Source of the DNA: Thiobacillus sp. 65-1059
GTDB lineage: Bacteria > Pseudomonadota > Gammaproteobacteria > Burkholderiales > Thiobacillaceae
NCBI GenBank assembly: GCA_001897675.1
Contig: MKUE01000095.1
Coordinates: 1 to 64,000 of the forward strand
DNA length: 64,000 nucleotides
Direction: 5' to 3'
Each line of letters opens with the position of its first letter. Within the stretch, counting starts at the first letter, position 1. The notes under the pieces were generated by a model. It was not told the origin of the DNA. It saw nothing but the letters and a program-made list of their open reading frames with translations, and searched no databases. Positions 52,660 to 62,245 of the stretch are shown one piece after another. A program made the position numbers and the translations under genes.

Positions 52660-54561
52660 TCATCTTCCCTCGATCGCGTTGGGCTGGACTTTCACTTTCA
52701 GGCCGGCGGTAATCAGCGCAACCATCGCTTTCATGTCCGCACGCTGCTGCGCCTGCGTGACGCCGGCTTCGATCGACGACAGCAACATCGGATCCAGCGC
52801 CGGCGCATCCAGCACACGGCTCACGCGTACGATGCGATACGAGCCGTCGGCGCGGGCGAAGCCGGTGTAGGCCGGCAGTTTGTCCGTGCCGACGCGGAAT
52901 ACCGCTTTGGCCTCGGCCGCATCCAGCACGGCGGAAGGTTGGCGCCCGACGATCTGGAAAGCCGACCAGTTCAATCCCGCTTCGTCGCCTTTTGCCAGTG
53001 CCTTGAGGGTGGCTTCAGCCTTTTGCGCCAGCAAACGCATGCTCTGCTCGGTGCGCAGCCTGGTCTCGATCGCCTGCGACGCCTCGGTCAGCGGGCGCAG
53101 GCGGGCCGGGCGATGCTCCACCACCCGTGCAGCGACCAGAGTGCCTGGCTGCACTTCAATGGCTTCGGTATTCTGCCTGGATTTGATCGACTCCGGGCTG
53201 AACAGCGCGGACGACAGGGCGGCATGATTGAAAGGCGGCGGCGCAGTCTTGGCCGTCATCCAGCCGCTTTGCCGAACCGTCAGCTTGGCAGCGGCAGCGG
53301 CGGGCTGCAACGACTGAGCGTTCTCGTACACCAGATTGCTGAAGCTGTCGGCCATGTCGGCGAAGGCTTTTTGTGCCTGCTGCTTGCGCAGTTCGCTCAC
53401 AACCGCTGCGCGCACCTCGGCTAGCGGCGCGGTCTGGGCAGGCTGAATGCCATCCAGGCGGATGATGTGATAGCCGAAATCGCTTTCCACCGGTCCGCGG
53501 ATTTCATTGGGTTTCATGCTGAACACGGCATCTTCGAAGGATTTGACCATCATGCCGCGGCCAAAGCTGCCCAGGCTGCCATCCTGCGCGGCCGATCCCG
53601 GATCCTGCGACTGGCTGCGCGCCAACTCGGCAAAACGCTGCGGGTTTTTCTGCAGGGTTTGCGCCAGTTCGGCCGCTTTCGCCTTGGCTTTGGCACGCGA
53701 GGCCGCATCCGCATTTTTATCTGCAGCAATCAGGATGTGACTCGCACTGCGCTGTTCCGGCTGCCCGAACTGGGCGGCATGGGAAGCGTAGTAATCCGCC
53801 ACGGCCTGCTCGCTCACCGCGATGCCCGCCGCCACACTCGCCATATCGAGCACCAGATATTCGGCGCGGATCTGCTCGGGTTCGGTGAACTCGGCCTTGT
53901 TGGCGGCGTAGTAACGCTCCACGTCGGCGGGCGTCACCCTGATCTGCGGCGCCACCGCGGAAGCCGGCAGATCGACCCAGGCAATTTCACGCTGTTGCGC
54001 CACCAGGCGGGCAATCTGAGCCAGCGATGTGCCGGACGCGAAGGCCGCAAGCGAAACCGGACTGGCAATGGCCTCCAGCATGAAAGCCTGGCGCAATTCA
54101 TTTTCAAACTGGGCGGGCGTGCGGCCATTCTGGCGCAGCACCGCCTCATACCGCTGCTGCGAAAACTTGCCGTCCTGCTGGAAGGCCGGGATCTGCGCCA
54201 GCACCGACGCAATATAGGCATCGGGCGCCAGGAACTTGAGCTTTTGCGCATCCTGCAGCAAGGCTTTACGCTCGACAAGGCTGTCGAGAACCTGCTTGCG
54301 GAAGTTTGCCGTTTCGGTGACGGCGGGGTCGAACGCAGGGCCGAGTGCCTCGCGCATGCGGTCGCTCTGTGCCTGGATCTCCCGGGTCAGCTCTTCACGC
54401 GAAATCCCCACGTCGCCGACCTCGGCAACCATGCCGCCGCTGTTGTCGCCCTTCATGTAGGAATCCACGCCAAACAAGGCGAAGGTGATTGCGATCAAGG
54501 CCAGTATGACTTTGGCCAGCCAACCCTTTGCATGCTTGCGGATTGCTTCGAGCACGGTCAT
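52660..54561 (-). CDS. ppiD: periplasmic folding factor PpiD (SurA/parvulin family)
   Basis: Membrane-anchored periplasmic chaperone near the Sec translocon (633 aa). It has an N-terminal anchor helix (WLAKVILALIAITFALFG), a SurA_N-type chaperone region, and a parvulin domain (about 265-360: SASHILIAADKNAD, FAELARSQSQDPGSAAQDGSLG, FGYHIIRLDGIQ). The start is the ATG at 54561 (MTVLEAIRKHAKG); an in-frame TTG 18 bases earlier is less likely. A hairpin like an intrinsic terminator lies just before the ribosome site. It is downstream of the tRNA pair. Confidence 0.93.
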   Translation of the reverse strand: MTVLEAIRKHAKGWLAKVILALIAITFALFGVDSYMKGDNSGGMVAEVGDVGISREELTREIQAQSDRMREALGPAFDPAVTETANFRKQVLDSLVERKALLQDAQKLKFLAPDAYIASVLAQIPAFQQDGKFSQQRYEAVLRQNGRTPAQFENELRQAFMLEAIASPVSLAAFASGTSLAQIARLVAQQREIAWVDLPASAVAPQIRVTPADVERYYAANKAEFTEPEQIRAEYLVLDMASVAAGIAVSEQAVADYYASHAAQFGQPEQRSASHILIAADKNADAASRAKAKAKAAELAQTLQKNPQRFAELARSQSQDPGSAAQDGSLGSFGRGMMVKSFEDAVFSMKPNEIRGPVESDFGYHIIRLDGIQPAQTAPLAEVRAAVVSELRKQQAQKAFADMADSFSNLVYENAQSLQPAAAAAKLTVRQSGWMTAKTAPPPFNHAALSSALFSPESIKSRQNTEAIEVQPGTLVAARVVEHRPARLRPLTEASQAIETRLRTEQSMRLLAQKAEATLKALAKGDEAGLNWSAFQIVGRQPSAVLDAAEAKAVFRVGTDKLPAYTGFARADGSYRIVRVSRVLDAPALDPMLLSSIEAGVTQAQQRADMKAMVALITAGLKVKVQPNAIEGR

Positions 54562-54581
54562 CAACTCCAGAAAAAACAACA

Positions 54582-54597
54582 GCGCGAATTTTCGCGC
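54582..54597 (-). promoter_or_regulatory. hairpin with T-run in ppiD leader, possible attenuator
   Basis: On the minus strand GCGCGAA pairs with TTCGCGC around two bases, and TGTTGTTTTTT follows, the form of an intrinsic terminator. It sits after the likely ppiD promoter and only about 20 bases before the ppiD ATG, so it would stop the ppiD transcript unless bypassed. Confidence 0.5.
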
Positions 54598-54629
54598 ACT
54601 TTGCGCCTTACGTCTCGCCCGGCGCGATT

Positions 54630-54658
54630 AATTAAAAGTTGCGCATGGACAAATTCAA
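54630..54658 (-). promoter_or_regulatory. likely sigma-70 promoter of ppiD
   Basis: TTGAAT (54653-54658) and TTAATT (54630-54635) on the minus strand are separated by 17 bases. Four or five of six positions match at -35, fewer at -10. It lies between the tRNA terminator and the ppiD leader hairpin. Confidence 0.4.
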
Positions 54659-54690
54659 CCGATGCGGCAAATAAAAAACCCCTGAAATAA

Positions 54691-54718
54691 AAAAAGGCGA
54701 ACTTGCGTTCGCCTTTTT
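54691..54718 (-). terminator. intrinsic terminator after tRNA-Asp
   Basis: GGCGAAC pairs with GTTCGCC around the loop TTGC, extended by A/T pairs, with a T-run on the minus strand. It lies 5 bases past the CCA end of tRNA-Asp and separates the tRNA unit from ppiD. Confidence 0.85.
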
Positions 54719-54723
54719 GATGT

Positions 54724-54800
54724 TGGCGGAGTGGACGGGACTCGAACCCGCGACCCCCGGCGTGACAGGCCGGTATTCTAACCAACTGAACTACCACTCC
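54724..54800 (-). tRNA. tRNA-Asp (GUC)
   Basis: 77 bases including an encoded CCA. On the minus strand the acceptor stem GGAGTGG pairs with CCACTCC, the D-arm contains TTCAGTTGGTTAGAAT, the anticodon loop is CTGTCAC with anticodon GTC, and the T-arm has GGTTCGAGTCC. Follows tRNA-Val by 52 bases. Confidence 0.97.
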
Positions 54801-54852
54801 CTGATGCTACAAAAACCATCCTACTTAAAATCTTACCAAGCTACTTCCCTGC

Positions 54853-54928
54853 TGGTGGGTGCTGAGGGGCTCGAACCCCCGACATTCGCCTTGTAAGGGC
54901 GACGCTCTACCAGCTGAGCTAAGCACCC
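54853..54928 (-). tRNA. tRNA-Val (UAC)
   Basis: 76 bases including an encoded CCA. On the minus strand the acceptor stem GGGTGCT pairs with AGCACCC, the D-arm has AGCTCAGCTGGTAGAGC, the anticodon loop is CTTACAA with anticodon TAC, and the T-arm has GGTTCGAGCCC. It lies between hupB and tRNA-Asp. Confidence 0.97.
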
Positions 54929-54989
54929 GACAAAGACCAAGATTCTACAACAGATTTTCCGATCTTGCCAAATGCAATCGCATTTTTTA

Positions 54990-55262
54990 TTAATTGATGG
55001 CGTCCTTCAGGCCCTTGCCGGCACGGAACTTCGGCACTTTGGCAGCCTTGATCTTGATGCTCGCGCCCGTGCGCGGATTGCGGCCTGTACGCGCGGCGCG
55101 CTTGCCGACATAAAAGCTGCCAAAACCCACCAGCGTCACCATGTCACCCTTCTTCAGCGCTTTCTTGACAGCTTCAACCGTTGCATCCAGTGCGCGACCG
55201 GCTGCTGCCTTGGAAATATCAGCCGAGTCGGCAATGGCATCGATCAATTCGGATTTGTTCAC
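54990..55262 (-). CDS. hupB: DNA-binding protein HU
   Basis: Small basic nucleoid protein (90 aa), a DNA-bending dimer. It begins [20 protein letters not shown] and carries the HU signature [21 protein letters not shown] and the [19 protein letters not shown] end. It follows lon, the usual proteobacterial order, but has its own strong promoter and the lon terminator before it. Confidence 0.96.
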   Translation of the reverse strand: MNKSELIDAIADSADISKAAAGRALDATVEAVKKALKKGDMVTLVGFGSFYVGKRAARTGRNPRTGASIKIKAAKVPKFRAGKGLKDAIN

Positions 55263-55309
55263 GTGTTGTCCCCTTCACTCAAGTGGCACAGGAAAACCCT
55301 GTGGGCGCT

Positions 55310-55339
55310 TTTATAGCAACCCGCAAAACCTTGTGTCAA
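55310..55339 (-). promoter_or_regulatory. sigma-70 promoter of hupB
   Basis: A perfect TTGACA (55334-55339, minus strand) and TATAAA (55310-55315) separated by 18 bases. Transcription would start near 55303, about 40 bases before the hupB start. It lies after the lon terminator. Confidence 0.85.
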
Positions 55340-55360
55340 GCGGTTTTCCGGGCTATCGAC

Positions 55361-55388
55361 AAATAAATCCCGCGACTGGCGCGGGATT
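55361..55388 (-). terminator. intrinsic terminator after lon
   Basis: AATCCCGCG pairs with CGCGGGATT around a 5-base loop, followed by TATTT on the minus strand, 23 bases after the lon stop codon. It sits just upstream of the hupB promoter. Confidence 0.8.
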
Positions 55389-55410
55389 CCGGCGAGTGAC
55401 GGGAAAATAC

Positions 55411-57825
55411 TCAGTGTTTGAGCGCCGCGGCGGAGGTCCCTCCCTCTTCCGGAACGGCAATCGCCGGCGTTTCCGCTTCCGGTTCATCCTGCAAGGGCTC
55501 GGGCGTGTGCTCCAAGGCCAATTCAAGAACCTGGTCGATCCACTTGACCGGATGAATGTCGAGTTTGTTCTTGATGTTGTCGGGAATCTCGGTCAGATCC
55601 TTGACGTTCTCCTGCGGGATCAGCACCGTCTTGATTCCGCCACGATGCGCAGCCAGCAGCTTTTCCTTCAAGCCGCCGATCGGCAGCACTTCTCCACGCA
55701 GCGTGATCTCGCCGGTCATCGCAACGTCCGCGCGCACCGGGATTCCGGTGAGGATCGACACCATCGAGGTGCAGATTGCGATGCCCGCAGACGGCCCGTC
55801 TTTCGGCGTCGCGCCTTCCGGCAGATGAATATGGATATCGCGTTTCTGGTAGAAATCTTCCTGGATACCCAGCTTGCGAGCGCGTGAACGCACCACGGAC
55901 AGCGCCGCCTGTATGGATTCCTGCATCACCTCGCCGAGCTTGCCGGTGGTCGTCATCTTGCCGCGCCCAGGCAGAGCAACCGCCTCGATGGTCAGCAACT
56001 CGCCGCCGACCTCGGTCCAGGCCAGGCCTGTCACCTGTCCCACCTGGTTGTTCTTTTCCGCGATGCCGAAGCTGAAACGCCGCACGCCGAGGTATTTTTC
56101 CAGATTGCGCGACGTGACCAGGATCTTGGTGCTCTGCTTCTTCAGCAACAGGGCCTTGACCGCCTTGCGGCAGATTTTTGAAACCTCGCGTTCCAGGCTG
56201 CGCACGCCGGCCTCGCGCGTGTAATAGCGCACGATATCGCGCAACGCCGACTCGGCAATGGCGAGTTCGCCTTCCTTGATGCCGTTGACCTTGAGTTGCT
56301 TGGGCACCAGATAGCGCTCGGCAATGTTGATTTTCTCGTCCTCGGTATAACCCGACAGACGGATCACCTCCATCCGGTCGAGCAACGGCGCCGGCAGATT
56401 GAGCGAGTTGGCCGTGGCGACGAACATCACGTCGGAGAGGTCGTACTCGACTTCGATGTAATGATCCTGGAAAGTATGGTTCTGCTCGGGGTCGAGCACC
56501 TCCAGCAGCGCCGACGACGGGTCGCCGCGGAAGTCCTGCCCCATCTTGTCGACTTCGTCGAGCAGGAACAGGGGATTCTTCACTCCGACCTTGGTCAGGC
56601 TTTGCAGGATCTTGCCCGGCATCGAGCCAATGTAGGTGCGGCGATGGCCGCGAATCTCGGATTCGTCGCGCACGCCGCCCAGCGCCATGCGGACGAACTT
56701 GCGATTGGTCGCGCGGGCGATTGACTGGCCGAGCGAGGTCTTGCCGACGCCAGGCGGCCCCACCAGGCAGAGAATCGGCGCCTTCACCTTGTCGACGCGC
56801 TGCTGCACGGCGAGGTATTCCAGGATGCGCTCCTTGACCTTGTCGAGACCGTAGTGGTCCTGGTCGAGGACTTTCTCGGCTTTCACCAGGTCCTTGCTGA
56901 TCTTGGTTCTCTTTTTCCACGGCAGGCCGACCATGGCTTCGATATAGCTGCGAATCACGGTGGCTTCGGCCGACATCGGCGACATCATGCGCAGCTTTTT
57001 CAGTTCGCCCATGGCTTTGGCTTCAGCCTCCTTGGACATGCTGGCATCCTTGATGCGCTTCTCCAGCTCCTCCAGCTCGGCGCCCTCTTCGATGTCGCCC
57101 AGTTCCTTCTGGATCGCCTTGACCTGTTCATTCAGGTAGTACTCGCGCTGGCTTTTCTCCATCTGCCGCTTGACACGGCCACGGATGCGCTTTTCGACCT
57201 GCAGGATGTCGAGTTCGCCTTCCAGCAGGCCGAGCAGATGCTCAAGGCGCTTGTTGACGCCGATCATCTCCAGCACTTCCTGCTTCTGCTCCAGTTTCAG
57301 CGGCAGATGCGCGACGATGGTATCGGCCAGACGGCCGCCTTCGTCGATGCCCGAGAGCGAGGTAAGGATTTCCGGCGGAATTTTCTTGTTCAGTTTGACG
57401 TACTGGTCGAACTGAGTGAGCAAGGCGCGGCGCATGGCCTCGACCTCGACCAGTTCCTCGCCCTCGGCAGGCAGAATTTCGGCGCGCGCAGCGAGATGGG
57501 TGCCGGTATCGGTCACCTCCAGCACGCGGGCGCGCTGATTCCCCTCCACCAGAACCTTGACGGTGCCATCGGGCAGCTTCAGCATTTGCAGCACGGTGGC
57601 CACGCTGCCGGTATCGTAGAGATCCTCCGGCGTGGGATCGTCCTGGGCAGCCGTCTTCTGGGCGACCAGGAGAATGCTCTTGCCGGACTCCATCGAGGTT
57701 TCGAGCGCCTTGATCGATTTGGGCCGGCCGACAAACAAGGGGATGACCATGTGTGGGAACACCACCACATCCCTAAGCGGCAACAGCGGCAGATCGACCT
57801 GTTCCTTGGATACGTTGTCGCTCAT
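55411..57825 (-). CDS. lon: ATP-dependent protease Lon
   Basis: Cytoplasmic AAA+ protease (804 aa) that degrades misfolded and regulatory proteins. N-terminal substrate-binding domain ([22 protein letters not shown]), AAA+ module with Walker [15 protein letters not shown] and Walker [10 protein letters not shown], and C-terminal serine-lysine protease domain with the Ser in [11 protein letters not shown]. Length is normal. The ATG at 57825 has AGGA 7 bases upstream; an adjacent ATG one codon earlier is also possible. A heat-shock-type promoter precedes it. Confidence 0.97.
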   Translation of the reverse strand: MSDNVSKEQVDLPLLPLRDVVVFPHMVIPLFVGRPKSIKALETSMESGKSILLVAQKTAAQDDPTPEDLYDTGSVATVLQMLKLPDGTVKVLVEGNQRARVLEVTDTGTHLAARAEILPAEGEELVEVEAMRRALLTQFDQYVKLNKKIPPEILTSLSGIDEGGRLADTIVAHLPLKLEQKQEVLEMIGVNKRLEHLLGLLEGELDILQVEKRIRGRVKRQMEKSQREYYLNEQVKAIQKELGDIEEGAELEELEKRIKDASMSKEAEAKAMGELKKLRMMSPMSAEATVIRSYIEAMVGLPWKKRTKISKDLVKAEKVLDQDHYGLDKVKERILEYLAVQQRVDKVKAPILCLVGPPGVGKTSLGQSIARATNRKFVRMALGGVRDESEIRGHRRTYIGSMPGKILQSLTKVGVKNPLFLLDEVDKMGQDFRGDPSSALLEVLDPEQNHTFQDHYIEVEYDLSDVMFVATANSLNLPAPLLDRMEVIRLSGYTEDEKINIAERYLVPKQLKVNGIKEGELAIAESALRDIVRYYTREAGVRSLEREVSKICRKAVKALLLKKQSTKILVTSRNLEKYLGVRRFSFGIAEKNNQVGQVTGLAWTEVGGELLTIEAVALPGRGKMTTTGKLGEVMQESIQAALSVVRSRARKLGIQEDFYQKRDIHIHLPEGATPKDGPSAGIAICTSMVSILTGIPVRADVAMTGEITLRGEVLPIGGLKEKLLAAHRGGIKTVLIPQENVKDLTEIPDNIKNKLDIHPVKWIDQVLELALEHTPEPLQDEPEAETPAIAVPEEGGTSAAALKH

Positions 57826-57885
57826 CATGATTTCCTGGTAAGGGTTTGAGGAAAGGATGCGCGGCATTCAACCACGCTCATCCAC

Positions 57886-57913
57886 AATTGGGGGGCATAG
57901 TTTGGAATTCAAG
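57886..57913 (-). promoter_or_regulatory. sigma-32 (heat-shock) promoter of lon
   Basis: On the minus strand CTTGAA (57908-57913) is followed after 13 bases by CCCCCAATT, close to the sigma-32 pattern CTTGAA-N13-CCCCATNT. Transcription would start near 57880, about 55 bases before the lon start. Just upstream an inverted repeat, GATGGCTG/CAGCCATC (about 57911-57939), may end the clpX transcript. Confidence 0.6.
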
Positions 57914-57944
57914 ATGGCTGACAGGTTCCCCGCCAGCCATCGGT

Positions 57945-59216
57945 TCAAGCTCCGGCGGCCAGCGGCTGGTCGCCCTGCTCGGAGTAGATCAACAAGGGTT
58001 TGCCTTCGCCGTTGATCAGGCCATTGTCCACGACCACCTTGCTGACCCCCTTGAGCGAAGGCAGGTCGTACATGGTGTCGAGCAGGGCATGCTCGATGAT
58101 CGAACGCAGGCCGCGCGCACCGGTGCGGCGATTCAGCGCACGCTTGGCGATGGCGTTGAGCGCATCGTCGCGGAATTCGAGTTCGACGCCTTCCATCTTG
58201 AAAAGCTTGGCGAACTGCTTGGTCAGTGCGTTCTTCGGTTCGGTCAGGATCTGCACCAGCGCGGCTTCGTCGAGCTCATCCAGCGTCGCCACCACTGGCA
58301 AACGCCCGACGAATTCCGGGATCAGGCCGTATTTGATGAGATCTTCAGGCTCAACCTGGTGCAGCAATTCGGCGTCGCGCTTGGTCTCGTCGACATTCTT
58401 CACCTGCGCGCCGAAACCGATGCCGCCTTTCTCGGTGCGGCCACGGATGACCTTTTCCAGCCCGCTGAACGCACCACCGCAAATGAACAGGATATTGCTG
58501 GTGTCGACCTGAACGAATTCCTGATTCGGATGCTTGCGCCCCCCCTGCGGCGGAATCGAAGCAGTGGTGCCCTCGATCAGCTTCAGCAATGCCTGCTGCA
58601 CGCCTTCGCCCGACACATCGCGGGTGATCGAAGGGTTGTCGGCCTTGCGCGAAATCTTGTCGATTTCGTCGATATAAACGATGCCTTGCTTAGCCTTGTC
58701 GACATCGTAATCGCACTTCTGCAGCAGCTTCTGGATGATGTTCTCGACATCCTCGCCGACGTAGCCGGCTTCGGTCAGCGTGGTGGCATCGGCGATCACG
58801 AAGGGCACGTTCAGGAGCCGCGCCAGCGTCTGCGCCAGCAGGGTCTTGCCCGACCCGGTGGGGCCGATCAGCAGAATATTGCTCTTCGCCAACTCGACTT
58901 CGCCGCTGCCGGAATTGCTGCGCAGGCGTTTGTAGTGATTGTAGACCGCTACGGCGAGCGCCTTCTTGGCCTGCCCCTGGCCGATCACATACTGATCGAG
59001 AATGCCGCTGATTTCATGCGGCGTCGGCAGGTCGGAGCCTGCGCTCTTCTGGCTGTCGGCCTGCTGGATTTCCTCGCGAATGATGTCGTTGCACAATTCG
59101 ACGCATTCATCGCAGATGAACACCGACGGCCCGGCAATCAGCTTGCGCACCTCGTGCTGGCTCTTGCCGCAGAAGGAGCAGTAAAGAAGTTTGTCGCTCG
59201 AGCCTTTGTCTGCCAT
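57945..59216 (-). CDS. clpX: ClpXP unfoldase ClpX
   Basis: AAA+ unfoldase (423 aa) that feeds substrates into ClpP. The N-terminal zinc-binding domain has CSFCGKSQ and CDECVELC; the AAA+ module has Walker [16 protein letters not shown], Walker [11 protein letters not shown], the pore loop and the ClpP-binding IGF-type loop region (GGIGFGAQV), and sensor 2 GARGLRSI. It follows clpP by 13 bases. Confidence 0.97.
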   Translation of the reverse strand: MADKGSSDKLLYCSFCGKSQHEVRKLIAGPSVFICDECVELCNDIIREEIQQADSQKSAGSDLPTPHEISGILDQYVIGQGQAKKALAVAVYNHYKRLRSNSGSGEVELAKSNILLIGPTGSGKTLLAQTLARLLNVPFVIADATTLTEAGYVGEDVENIIQKLLQKCDYDVDKAKQGIVYIDEIDKISRKADNPSITRDVSGEGVQQALLKLIEGTTASIPPQGGRKHPNQEFVQVDTSNILFICGGAFSGLEKVIRGRTEKGGIGFGAQVKNVDETKRDAELLHQVEPEDLIKYGLIPEFVGRLPVVATLDELDEAALVQILTEPKNALTKQFAKLFKMEGVELEFRDDALNAIAKRALNRRTGARGLRSIIEHALLDTMYDLPSLKGVSKVVVDNGLINGEGKPLLIYSEQGDQPLAAGA

Positions 59217-59229
59217 GCCAGTTCCTTGC

Positions 59230-59886
59230 TTAATTGCCTGATGCTTCGTTGCGGTTGGTCAGCACCTTGTCGACCAAGCCGTAGCTTACCGATTCGTCCG
59301 CGCTCATGAAGTTGTCGCGATCGGTATCGCGCTCGATCGCCTCCAGGCTCTGCCCGGTATGCTTCGCCAGCATGCCGTTGAGACGCGCCTTCAGATACAG
59401 GATTTCCTTGGCGTGGATTTCGATATCCGACGCCTGCCCCTGGAAGCCGCCCAGCGGCTGGTGGATCATCACGCGCGAGTTGGGCAGGCAGTAGCGCTTG
59501 CCCTTGGTGCCCGCGGTCAGCAGGAACGCCCCCATGCTCGCCGCCTGGCCAATGCACAACGTGGACACGTCCGGCTTGATGAACTGCATGGTGTCGTAGA
59601 TCGCAAGACCGGCGGAAACCGAACCGCCGGGCGAGTTGATGTAGAAATAGATGTCCTTGTCGGGATTTTCCGACTCCAGGAACAGCATTTGCGCAACTAC
59701 CAGGTTGGCCGTCGCGTCGTTCACCGGGCCAACCAGGAAAATCACCCGCTCCTTGAGGAGACGCGAGTAAATGTCGTAGGCGCGTTCGCCACGGCCGCTT
59801 TGCTCGACGACCATGGGAACCAGTCCCAGCCCCTGCGGTTCGAAGGGCCGCGAATTGGAAATACCGCGTTCAAAATCAATGCGCAT
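59230..59886 (-). CDS. clpP: ATP-dependent Clp protease proteolytic subunit ClpP
   Basis: Serine peptidase (218 aa) forming the double-ring chamber used by ClpX. The catalytic triad is visible: Ser117 in [11 protein letters not shown], His142 in [10 protein letters not shown] and Asp191 in ERDTDRDNF. The N-terminus ends in a propeptide-like stretch before [20 protein letters not shown]. Its ATG overlaps the tig stop codon (ATGA). Confidence 0.97.
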   Translation of the reverse strand: MRIDFERGISNSRPFEPQGLGLVPMVVEQSGRGERAYDIYSRLLKERVIFLVGPVNDATANLVVAQMLFLESENPDKDIYFYINSPGGSVSAGLAIYDTMQFIKPDVSTLCIGQAASMGAFLLTAGTKGKRYCLPNSRVMIHQPLGGFQGQASDIEIHAKEILYLKARLNGMLAKHTGQSLEAIERDTDRDNFMSADESVSYGLVDKVLTNRNEASGN

Positions 59887-61184
59887 CAGGCACGTCCCAT
59901 CAATTCTTCAAAGGAGGTTGTCACGTCTTCCACTTGGGCCTGACCTGCGACCCATGCTACCACATTCTCTTCCAGCGCCAGGGACTCGATCTCCTGCATC
60001 CGCTGCGGGCTCTGGTAGTACCACTGCACCACCTGTTCCGGCTCCTCGTAGCTCTGCGCCTGCTCCTGGATCAGGGCGCGAATCTGCTCCGGTTGCGCCA
60101 CCAGCTTGTTCGCCTGCACGATCTCGGCCAGGATCAATCCGAGGCGCACGCGTCGCTCGGCCTGTCCGGTAAACATATCGGCAGACAGCTTCATGGTCTG
60201 AACCCCGCGCGACTGCATATCGGCCTCGGTCATCTTCTGCAGACGGTCGGTTTCCATCGCCACCAGGCTCTGCGGCAGATCCAGCGTGCTTTTCTGCAGC
60301 AGCAGTTCCATCGCCTGCTCTTTCAGCTTCGCCTGCACGCGGCGTTTCACTTCGCGTTCCAGATTGGTCCTGACCTCGGCCTTGAGTTTCTCGACGTCAC
60401 CGTCCTCGACTCCCAGCGCCTTGGCAAACTCCGCATTCAGCGGCGGCAGCACAGGAGCCTGCACGTCCTTGACCTGCACCTCGAAATGCGCGGCCTTGCC
60501 GGCGAGTTCCTTGGCGGCATACTCGGCCGGGAAAGTCAGATCGAAACCCTTGCTGTCGCCCGCCTTGAGCCCGGTCAGGCTCTGTTCGAAATCCTTCAGC
60601 AAACGGCCTTCGCCGATTACCGCGGCAAAGTCTTCGCCCTGGCCGCCTTCGAATGCCGCGCCATCCACCGTGCCCTGATAGTCGAATTTGACCAGGTCGC
60701 CTTCCATTGCGGCCCGATCGGCCGTCTCGAAGCTGCGGCGCTGCTTCTGCAGCACTTCCAGCGTCTTTGCGACATCGGCCTCGCCCAGGTTCACGACGGG
60801 GCGGCTGAGCTTGCCGGTATTCAGCACGTCGATCTTCACTTCAGGATAGACCTCAAAGCTGGCGCTGAAAATCATTTCCGTTGCCGCCGCCTGCCCCGCC
60901 TTCGGCTCGAAACGCGGATAACCCGCGATTCTCAACTGGTGGGCCTGCACGGCCTCGCCAAAGCGGGACTGCAGGGTTTCACCCAGCACTTCCTGGCGCA
61001 CGCCAGGGCCGTGCTGACGCACCACTGCACTCAGCGGCGCCTTGCCGGGACGGAAACCATCCATCTTGACGTTGCGTGCCAGGCGCTTCAGACGGCTCTG
61101 CACTTCGGTTTCCAGCTGATCCATGGGCACGCTGATATCCAGGCGCCGGGCCAGACCTTCGAGAACTTCAAGATTTGCTTGCAT
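59886..61184 (-). CDS. tig: trigger factor
   Basis: Ribosome-bound chaperone and prolyl isomerase (432 aa). N-terminal ribosome-binding domain with the tail signature [16 protein letters not shown]-type domain (about 150-245, with [24 protein letters not shown]), and the long helical C-terminal chaperone arms. The ATG at 61184, with AGGAAG 7 bases upstream, is chosen; the open frame continues upstream into the tRNA-Leu gene and is not coding there. The tig-clpP-clpX-lon order is conserved in proteobacteria. Confidence 0.96.
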   Translation of the reverse strand: MQANLEVLEGLARRLDISVPMDQLETEVQSRLKRLARNVKMDGFRPGKAPLSAVVRQHGPGVRQEVLGETLQSRFGEAVQAHQLRIAGYPRFEPKAGQAAATEMIFSASFEVYPEVKIDVLNTGKLSRPVVNLGEADVAKTLEVLQKQRRSFETADRAAMEGDLVKFDYQGTVDGAAFEGGQGEDFAAVIGEGRLLKDFEQSLTGLKAGDSKGFDLTFPAEYAAKELAGKAAHFEVQVKDVQAPVLPPLNAEFAKALGVEDGDVEKLKAEVRTNLEREVKRRVQAKLKEQAMELLLQKSTLDLPQSLVAMETDRLQKMTEADMQSRGVQTMKLSADMFTGQAERRVRLGLILAEIVQANKLVAQPEQIRALIQEQAQSYEEPEQVVQWYYQSPQRMQEIESLALEENVVAWVAGQAQVEDVTTSFEELMGRA

Positions 61185-61236
61185 CAAAATACTTCCTGGC
61201 TGAATTGAAATGTAAGGGTGAACGGCATAAAGCCGA

Positions 61237-61321
<85 letters not shown>

Positions 61322-61356
61322 GGCTTAGCCGCAAAACTATCGACCAATAAGTGTAA

Positions 61357-61362
61357 TATAAT
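61357..61362 (+). promoter_or_regulatory. -10 element, probable promoter of hpnCDE
   Basis: A perfect TATAAT on the plus strand about 67 bases before the hpnC coding region, in the short gap shared with the divergent tRNA-Leu gene. No convincing -35 hexamer accompanies it. Confidence 0.45.
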
Positions 61363-61428
61363 CAAAGCGATGCTGTCACCCAAGCAAGCCCGGCATCCAG
61401 CCTAAGTCATTATTCCCATTCCGTTTTT

Positions 61429-62244
61429 TTGTTGCCGGTGCCGGTCGATCACTACGAAAACTTCCCCGTCGCATCCTGGTTGCTGCCCAAACGGCTGCGC
61501 AAACCGGTCGAAGCCATCTACCGGTTTGCCCGCACGGCGGACGATATTGCCGACGAAGGCGACGCCCCCGCAGCAACGCGCCTCGAGCAGCTGGCGGCAT
61601 ACCACACCGAACTGGATCGCATCGAACGCGGCGAGACCTCAAGCCATCCGGTTTTTGTGCCGCTGGCTGCCGCGATCCGCGATCACGCCATTCCGATCGC
61701 ACCGTTTCGCGACCTGCTGTCGGCGTTTGCGCAGGACGTGGAAAAAAAACGCTACGCCGACTTCGGCGAGGTCATGGACTACTGCCGCCGCTCGGCCAAC
61801 CCGGTGGGGCGCCTGATGCTGCACTTGTACGGCGACCATGACCCGCGCCATCTGGCTTATTCGGACGCCATCTGCAGCAGTCTGCAACTGATCAATTTTT
61901 TGCAGGACATCGCGGTCGATTACCGGAAAGACCGTATTTACCTGCCACAGGATGAACTCGCCGCGCACCGCGTCAGCGAAACGCAGATCGCGCAGGGCGA
62001 CACACGCGGTTTGTGGCACATGCTGATGCACAAGCAGATCGAACGCGCGCGCAGGCTGCTGCAGGCCGGCGCACCGCTCGGCCGGGCGCTCAAGGGGCGC
62101 ATCGGGCTGGAGCTGCGCGTGACCATTCGCGGCGGCGAAACCATCCTGCGCAAACTGCATGCCGACCCCGGCTGCGTATTCAACGATCGTCCGGTGCTGA
62201 CCAGGAAGGACTGGATCATCATGCTCGCGCGCGGGCTCTACTGA
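61429..62244 (+). CDS. hpnC: hydroxysqualene synthase HpnC (squalene/phytoene synthase family)
   Basis: Prenyl-transferase-fold enzyme (271 aa). In the HpnCDE route it converts presqualene diphosphate to hydroxysqualene. The two Asp-rich motifs are RTADDIADEGD and NFLQDIAVDYRKDRIYLP; the family start VDHYENFPVASWLLP is near the N-terminus. No ATG is available: TTG at 61429 or 61432 or GTG at 61438 must be used, and no ribosome site is clear. An eight-A run at 61742-61749 lies inside the gene. It is followed after one base by hpnD. Confidence 0.9.
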   Translation: MLPVPVDHYENFPVASWLLPKRLRKPVEAIYRFARTADDIADEGDAPAATRLEQLAAYHTELDRIERGETSSHPVFVPLAAAIRDHAIPIAPFRDLLSAFAQDVEKKRYADFGEVMDYCRRSANPVGRLMLHLYGDHDPRHLAYSDAICSSLQLINFLQDIAVDYRKDRIYLPQDELAAHRVSETQIAQGDTRGLWHMLMHKQIERARRLLQAGAPLGRALKGRIGLELRVTIRGGETILRKLHADPGCVFNDRPVLTRKDWIIMLARGLY

Positions 62245-62245
62245 T

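Noticed and set aside
54968-54989. AAATGC/GCATTT hairpin after hupB as the hupB terminator
   Set aside because: The T-run lies on the plus-strand side, so it fits poorly as a terminator for the minus-strand hupB transcript.
61370-61405. An 11-codon frame before hpnC as a leader peptide
   Set aside because: It has no ribosome site, is out of frame with hpnC and has no repeated codons of regulatory type.
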